Shown here one piece after another: positions 59,898-64,000 of a stretch of DNA of 64,000 nt. The stretch spans positions 976,001 through 1,040,000 of the forward strand of contig NZ_CP129236.1 of NCBI RefSeq assembly GCF_030413615.1, written 5' to 3'. Under the pieces are notes generated by a model. The model saw nothing but the letters and a program-made list of their open reading frames with translations, did no database searches and was not told where the DNA came from. This DNA comes from Planococcus shixiaomingii. Its GTDB lineage: Bacteria; Bacillota; Bacilli; Bacillales_A; Planococcaceae. How positions within the stretch are numbered: the stretch's first letter is position 1; every line of letters begins with the position of its first letter. The translations under genes and the position numbers were made by a program.

Positions 59898-61294
59898 ATG
59901 AAGAATGTGGTGTCTTTGGAATTTGGGGTCATGAAAACGCGACGCAAATCTCGTATTATGGATTGCATGCGCTGCAGCACCGAGGCCAAGAAGGCGCCGG
60001 TATTGTAGCGACAGACGGCAAAGCTCTAAAGGCATTAAAAGGCGAAGGCCTTGTTAATGAAGTGTTCACACAGGGAAAGCTTGGAGAAATGCATGGACAC
60101 GCAGCAATTGGGCACGTGCGCTACGCAACAGCAGGAGGCAGCGGCATTGAAAATGTCCAGCCACTGCTGTTCAACTCAACGACTGGCAGCTTGGCGATTT
60201 CGCATAACGGCAACTTGGTGAACGCGACGGAACTTAAAGGCCATCTTGAACGCCAAGGCAGCATTTTTCAAACAACTTCCGATACAGAAGTATTGGCTCA
60301 CTTGATTAAACGCAGTGGTTATGAGACGTTTGAAGAAAAAGCGAAAAACGCTTTGTCGCTGTTGAAAGGCGCATTTGCTTGTGCCATTCTGACAGAAGAA
60401 GCGATGTACGTAGCGCTTGATCCGAACGGCTTGCGCCCATTTTCTCTTGGGCGTTTAGGGGATGCCTGGGTAGTGGCTTCTGAGACGTGCGCGTTTGATA
60501 TTGTCGGGGCGGAATTTGTCCGTTCCATTGAACCGGGTGAATTTGTCATCATCAATAAAGACGGGGTACGGGCGGAACGCTTTGCGTATCCAGAAGAACG
60601 CTCAATCTGCACGATGGAATATGTCTATTTCTCCCGTCCGGATTCGGATATCGATGGAATCAACGTGCATTCGGCGCGCAAACGCCTCGGCATTCAACTG
60701 GCGAAAGAATTTCCGATTGAAGCGGACGTTGTAACCGGCGTTCCGGATTCAAGCATTTCAGCGGCTATCGGATATTCCGAAGCAAGCGGCATTCCATATG
60801 AACTTGGGTTAATCAAAAACCGCTACGTCGGCCGGACATTCATCCAGCCCTCACAAGATTTGCGTGAGCAAGGGGTTAAAATGAAATTGTCTCCGGTCCG
60901 CCAAGTGGTAAAAGGCAAGCGCGTTATCATGGTCGACGATTCCATTGTCCGCGGGACGACTTCACGGCATATTGTTAATTTGCTGAAAGAAGCCGGTGCG
61001 ACAGAAGTGCATGTCGTCATTTCTTCTCCTCCCATTAAAAGCCCATGTTTCTATGGCATCGACATCAGTACATCCGGGGAATTAATTGCAGCTAATAATA
61101 CAATAGAAGAAATGCGTGAAATCATCGGTGCTGATTCACTGTCGTTCTTATCAGTGGATGGCATGGTGCAAAATATCGGCAGAACCGATCCGGGTTCAAA
61201 ATGCGGCCATTGTTTGGCTTGTTTTACCGGGGAATACCCAACGAATATTTTTCCGACTACGGTATTGCCACATGAAAAAGAAACAGTTCGATAG
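59873..61294 (+). CDS. purF: Amidophosphoribosyltransferase
   Basis: First enzyme of purine synthesis: PRPP plus glutamine to phosphoribosylamine. The 473-residue precursor has an 11-residue propeptide ([11 protein letters not shown]) before Cys12, which becomes the N-terminal nucleophile after cleavage. The glutaminase domain is followed by the PRPP motif [15 protein letters not shown]. Cysteines in STME-like [14 protein letters not shown] and [13 protein letters not shown] are the expected Fe-S ligands. ATG 59873 follows AAAGGAG and overlaps purL by 25 bases. Confidence 0.97.
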   Translation: MLTEIRSLNEECGVFGIWGHENATQISYYGLHALQHRGQEGAGIVATDGKALKALKGEGLVNEVFTQGKLGEMHGHAAIGHVRYATAGGSGIENVQPLLFNSTTGSLAISHNGNLVNATELKGHLERQGSIFQTTSDTEVLAHLIKRSGYETFEEKAKNALSLLKGAFACAILTEEAMYVALDPNGLRPFSLGRLGDAWVVASETCAFDIVGAEFVRSIEPGEFVIINKDGVRAERFAYPEERSICTMEYVYFSRPDSDIDGINVHSARKRLGIQLAKEFPIEADVVTGVPDSSISAAIGYSEASGIPYELGLIKNRYVGRTFIQPSQDLREQGVKMKLSPVRQVVKGKRVIMVDDSIVRGTTSRHIVNLLKEAGATEVHVVISSPPIKSPCFYGIDISTSGELIAANNTIEEMREIIGADSLSFLSVDGMVQNIGRTDPGSKCGHCLACFTGEYPTNIFPTTVLPHEKETVR

Positions 61295-61305
61295 GAGGAA
61301 ACAAC

Positions 61306-62367
61306 GTGTCAAAAGCGTATGAAAAAGCAGGCGTCAATATCGAAGCGGGCTATGAAGCGGTCAAGCGCATGAAATCCCACGTAGAGCGGACTACGCGTCT
61401 TGGCTTGATGGGGACATTCGGGGGATTCGGCGGCATGTTCGATTTGTCGACGTTAGGCTTGAAAGAACCGGTTTTGGTGTCCGGAACGGACGGCGTCGGA
61501 ACAAAACTAAAGCTTGCTTTCATGGCGGATCAGCACGATACGATCGGCATTGACTGCGTCGCGATGTGCGTCAATGATATCGTGGCGCAAGGCGCAGAAC
61601 CGTTGTTTTTCCTTGATTACATTGCAGTAGGCAAAGCGGTGCCGGAAAAAATTGAACAAATCGTCAAAGGAGTCGCTGATGGCTGTGTGCAAGCTGGCGC
61701 GGCATTAATCGGCGGCGAAACGGCTGAAATGCCTGGCCTTTATGAAGAAGACGAATACGACATCGCCGGTTTTGCTGTCGGCGCTGCAGAAAAATCCAAA
61801 ATCGTCACGGGCGAGAATATCCAAACGGGCGATGTGCTAATCGGTTTAGCATCAAGCGGCATCCATTCGAATGGCTATTCACTTGTCCGCCATATTGTTT
61901 TTGATGACAACGATTATACGCTTAATCAAGCGATTGAGGGCTATGAAGGATTGGGTTCTCTTGGCGAAGTGCTCTTAACACCCACGAAGATTTATGCCAA
62001 AGCGGTTGCTGCGATTTCCAAAGAAACACATATTCACGGAATGGCCCACGTAACAGGCGGCGGTTTTATCGAAAATATTCCGAGAATGATGCCTGCAGGA
62101 TTAGGGGCAGAAATTGGGCTTGGCAGCTGGCCGGTGCTGGATGTCTTCAAAATGCTGAAAGAAAAAGGGCAGCTAGCTGATCGGGATCTTTATTCTGTTT
62201 TCAATATGGGAATCGGTTTTGTGTTGGCTGTTGCACCAGAAGACGCAGAACAAGTTATGGCAACTGCGAATTCCCATGGTGAGCATGCCTATGTCATTGG
62301 CCGCGTTTCTAACACTGCAGGAGTTCAATTTACAGGTGAACAGGATGGCAGCTTACATGGCAACTAA
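61306..62367 (+). CDS. purM: AIR synthetase
   Basis: Cyclises FGAM to AIR with ATP. The 353 residues have [29 protein letters not shown] and [24 protein letters not shown] of the PurM/PurL superfamily. The start is GTG with AGGAGG upstream. Overlaps purN. Confidence 0.97.
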   Translation: MSKAYEKAGVNIEAGYEAVKRMKSHVERTTRLGLMGTFGGFGGMFDLSTLGLKEPVLVSGTDGVGTKLKLAFMADQHDTIGIDCVAMCVNDIVAQGAEPLFFLDYIAVGKAVPEKIEQIVKGVADGCVQAGAALIGGETAEMPGLYEEDEYDIAGFAVGAAEKSKIVTGENIQTGDVLIGLASSGIHSNGYSLVRHIVFDDNDYTLNQAIEGYEGLGSLGEVLLTPTKIYAKAVAAISKETHIHGMAHVTGGGFIENIPRMMPAGLGAEIGLGSWPVLDVFKMLKEKGQLADRDLYSVFNMGIGFVLAVAPEDAEQVMATANSHGEHAYVIGRVSNTAGVQFTGEQDGSLHGN

Positions 62368-62938
62368 ACCGAAAATCGCCGTTTTCGCGTCAGGAAACGG
62401 CTCGAACTTTCAAGCGATTGCAGATGCCATACAAGCAGGTAAACTGGATGCGGAACTTGTGCTCGCTATAACAGACCGGCCGGCGGCTTTAGTAGTTGAA
62501 CGGGCAAGGCGGCTTGGAATCGAGTCGTTTTCTTTTGTTCCGTCGCAATATGATTCGAAGCAGCTGTATGAAGAAATGCTTAAGGAAAAATTGTTCGAAC
62601 ATGGCGTGGAATGGCTGGTCCTTGCTGGGTATATGCGTTTAATTGGTCCAGTCTTGCTCGATGCGTTTGAAAACCGCATTATCAATATTCATCCTTCGGT
62701 ATTGCCGGCATTTCCAGGAAAAGACGCCATTGGCCAGACTTTGGCAGCAGGGGCAGAAAAAGCCGGCGTCACCGTTCATTATGTCGATGCGGGAATGGAT
62801 ACCGGCTCTATTATTGCACAGCAATCTTTCCCGATTGCAGGGCGTAAAAGAGAAGCGGTAGAAGCGGAGATCCATAAGATCGAGCATGAACTTTATCCTG
62901 CGACGCTGCAGCGATTGTTTAAACATTCGTTTATTTAA
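62345..62938 (+). CDS. purN: GAR formyltransferase
   Basis: Uses 10-formyl-tetrahydrofolate to formylate glycinamide ribonucleotide. About 197 residues with [16 protein letters not shown] (phosphate-binding), the catalytic [12 protein letters not shown] (Asn, His) and [14 protein letters not shown] (Asp). ATG 62345 follows AGGTGA; ATG 62357 is an alternative. Overlaps purM by 23 bases. Confidence 0.96.
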   Translation: MAAYMATKPKIAVFASGNGSNFQAIADAIQAGKLDAELVLAITDRPAALVVERARRLGIESFSFVPSQYDSKQLYEEMLKEKLFEHGVEWLVLAGYMRLIGPVLLDAFENRIINIHPSVLPAFPGKDAIGQTLAAGAEKAGVTVHYVDAGMDTGSIIAQQSFPIAGRKREAVEAEIHKIEHELYPATLQRLFKHSFI

Positions 62939-62964
62939 GTAAGTATACAGATATTTCGCAAAAA

Positions 62965-63080
62965 AACTGCGTTATCCTGCGGGAGTCTCGGCTATTTTGC
63001 TTCCTATCTACAAAACAGAAGACTAGCGAAGGCACGTCCAAGGGGTGAGAAACCACCCCAGAGTGGCCGAAGCGTTTTCT
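62965..63080. repeat. Dispersed GC-rich repeat between purN and purH
   Basis: The 206-base gap between purN and purH is unusual for this tightly packed operon. It contains CCTGCGGGAGTCTCGGC (62977-62993) and, from 63041, a sequence matching the copy at 7620. No promoter or terminator is clear, so the operon probably continues through it. Confidence 0.55.
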
Positions 63081-63144
63081 AAAAGATTTACGATTCAATG
63101 CGGGGCTGAAAAATCCAATTCGGCCAACTATAGGAGGACTCACA

Positions 63145-64000
63145 GTGAAAAAACGAGCGTTACTCAGTGTATCGGACAAATCAGGGATATTGGATTTCGC
63201 AAAAGAACTTGAAAAAATGGGTTATGAAATTTTGTCGACAGGCGGTACGAAACGCTTTTTGGAAGACAATGGCGTTGTGATTACGGCCGTTGATGAAGTG
63301 ACCAAATTCCCTGAAATACTAGGAGGACGTGTTAAAACGCTTCATCCATTGGTTCACGGCGGCTTGCTTGCTAAACCGGATGATGCAGAACATCAGCGGG
63401 AAATGGCTGAAAACGGCATAGCTCCGATCGACATCGTTTGCGTCAACTTGTATCCGTTCCGCGAAACAATTGTAAAACCCAATGTAACTGTAGATGATGC
63501 GATTGAAAACATTGATATCGGTGGTCCTACTATGCTTCGTTCGGCAGCGAAAAACCATGCTTATGTAGCGGTTATTGTCGATGCTGGTGACTATGAAGCG
63601 GTATTGGTCGAACTTCGCGAACAAAACGGCACGACTGCAGAAACACGGCGCCGCTTAGCTGCAAAAGTATTCCGCCATACGGCAGCTTATGACTCTTATA
63701 TTTCCAACTATTTGACTGAATTAACAGGCGAAGAATACCCGGATCAACTGACCATTACATACGAATTAAACCAGTCGCTGCGCTACGGGGAGAACCCGCA
63801 CCAAAAAGCGGCGTTTTACCGTAGTCCGCTTGGCTCTGATTTCTCGATGGCCAATGCGGACCAATTGCACGGCAAAGAATTGTCTTACAACAACATCCAA
63901 GACGCCAATGCGGCACTGCAAATTATTAAAGAATTCACGCTGCCTGCGGCTGTTGCGGTCAAGCACATGAACCCGTGTGGAGTAGGTACAAGTGAAACGA
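63145..64000 (+). CDS. purH: Bifunctional AICAR transformylase/IMP cyclohydrolase (3' end outside window)
   Basis: Catalyses the last two steps to IMP. The visible 285 residues include the IMP cyclohydrolase domain ([62 protein letters not shown]) and the beginning of the transformylase domain ([36 protein letters not shown], with the catalytic Lys/His). The start is GTG after GGAGG. The frame runs off the window without a stop. Confidence 0.96.
   Translation, partial: MKKRALLSVSDKSGILDFAKELEKMGYEILSTGGTKRFLEDNGVVITAVDEVTKFPEILGGRVKTLHPLVHGGLLAKPDDAEHQREMAENGIAPIDIVCVNLYPFRETIVKPNVTVDDAIENIDIGGPTMLRSAAKNHAYVAVIVDAGDYEAVLVELREQNGTTAETRRRLAAKVFRHTAAYDSYISNYLTELTGEEYPDQLTITYELNQSLRYGENPHQKAAFYRSPLGSDFSMANADQLHGKELSYNNIQDANAALQIIKEFTLPAAVAVKHMNPCGVGTSET

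Overview
The window comes from a low-to-moderate GC Firmicute of the order Bacillales, most likely Planococcaceae. The 16S gene reads like the Planococcus/Planomicrobium group from memory, but no alignment was run. Other support is the gene order yeaC-yeaD-yebA-guaA-pbuG-(rrn)-yebE-yebG-purEKBCSQLFMNH, which follows Bacillus subtilis, the purine riboswitches and PurR boxes, strong GGAGG ribosome-binding sites, and frequent TTG and GTG starts. Both window ends cut genes: a class V aminotransferase at the left and purH at the right.

Layout. 1-5 kb: a cysteine-desulfurase-like enzyme, then on the minus strand a class D sortase beside a likely LPDTA-anchored substrate, a PhzF-like enzyme and bioY under a probable BirA operator. 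5-13 kb: a large secreted M14 peptidase, a PBP3-type penicillin-binding protein, uppP, a sirtuin and a ROK kinase. 13-28 kb: a long plus-strand block that looks like one catabolic unit (SDR, ketopantoate-reductase-like enzyme, FCD GntR regulator, complete oligopeptide-type ABC importer, AstE-like hydrolase, amidase, creatininase-like amidohydrolase, DUF885-like metallopeptidase, M28 peptidase). Its substrate is not evident. 28-35 kb: a subtilase, then an NprR-like HTH-TPR regulator overlapping a 56-residue secreted peptide gene that had no annotation, two GNAT acetyltransferases and ilvD. 35-45 kb: a possible structured RNA opposite ilvD, pncB-nadE (NAD salvage), the MoxR-DUF58-transglutaminase operon, guaA and pbuG. 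46-51 kb: one 16S-23S-5S operon without tRNAs. 51-64 kb: an isochorismatase-like hydrolase, yebE-yebG and the purine operon.

Regulation is easiest to read for purines. guaA, pbuG and purE each have a guanine-type riboswitch followed by a terminator, and pbuG and purE also carry PurR boxes with the same spacing. Several non-coding stretches hold GC-rich dispersed repeats, one of them inside the pur operon between purN and purH.

The best candidate for an undescribed system is the regulator/pro-peptide pair at 30184-31589. It has the architecture of an RRNPP quorum-sensing cassette and lies directly downstream of an extracellular protease gene. Second is the possible small RNA at 34963-35255 on the minus strand. 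All calls come from reading the sequence alone; no database search was run.
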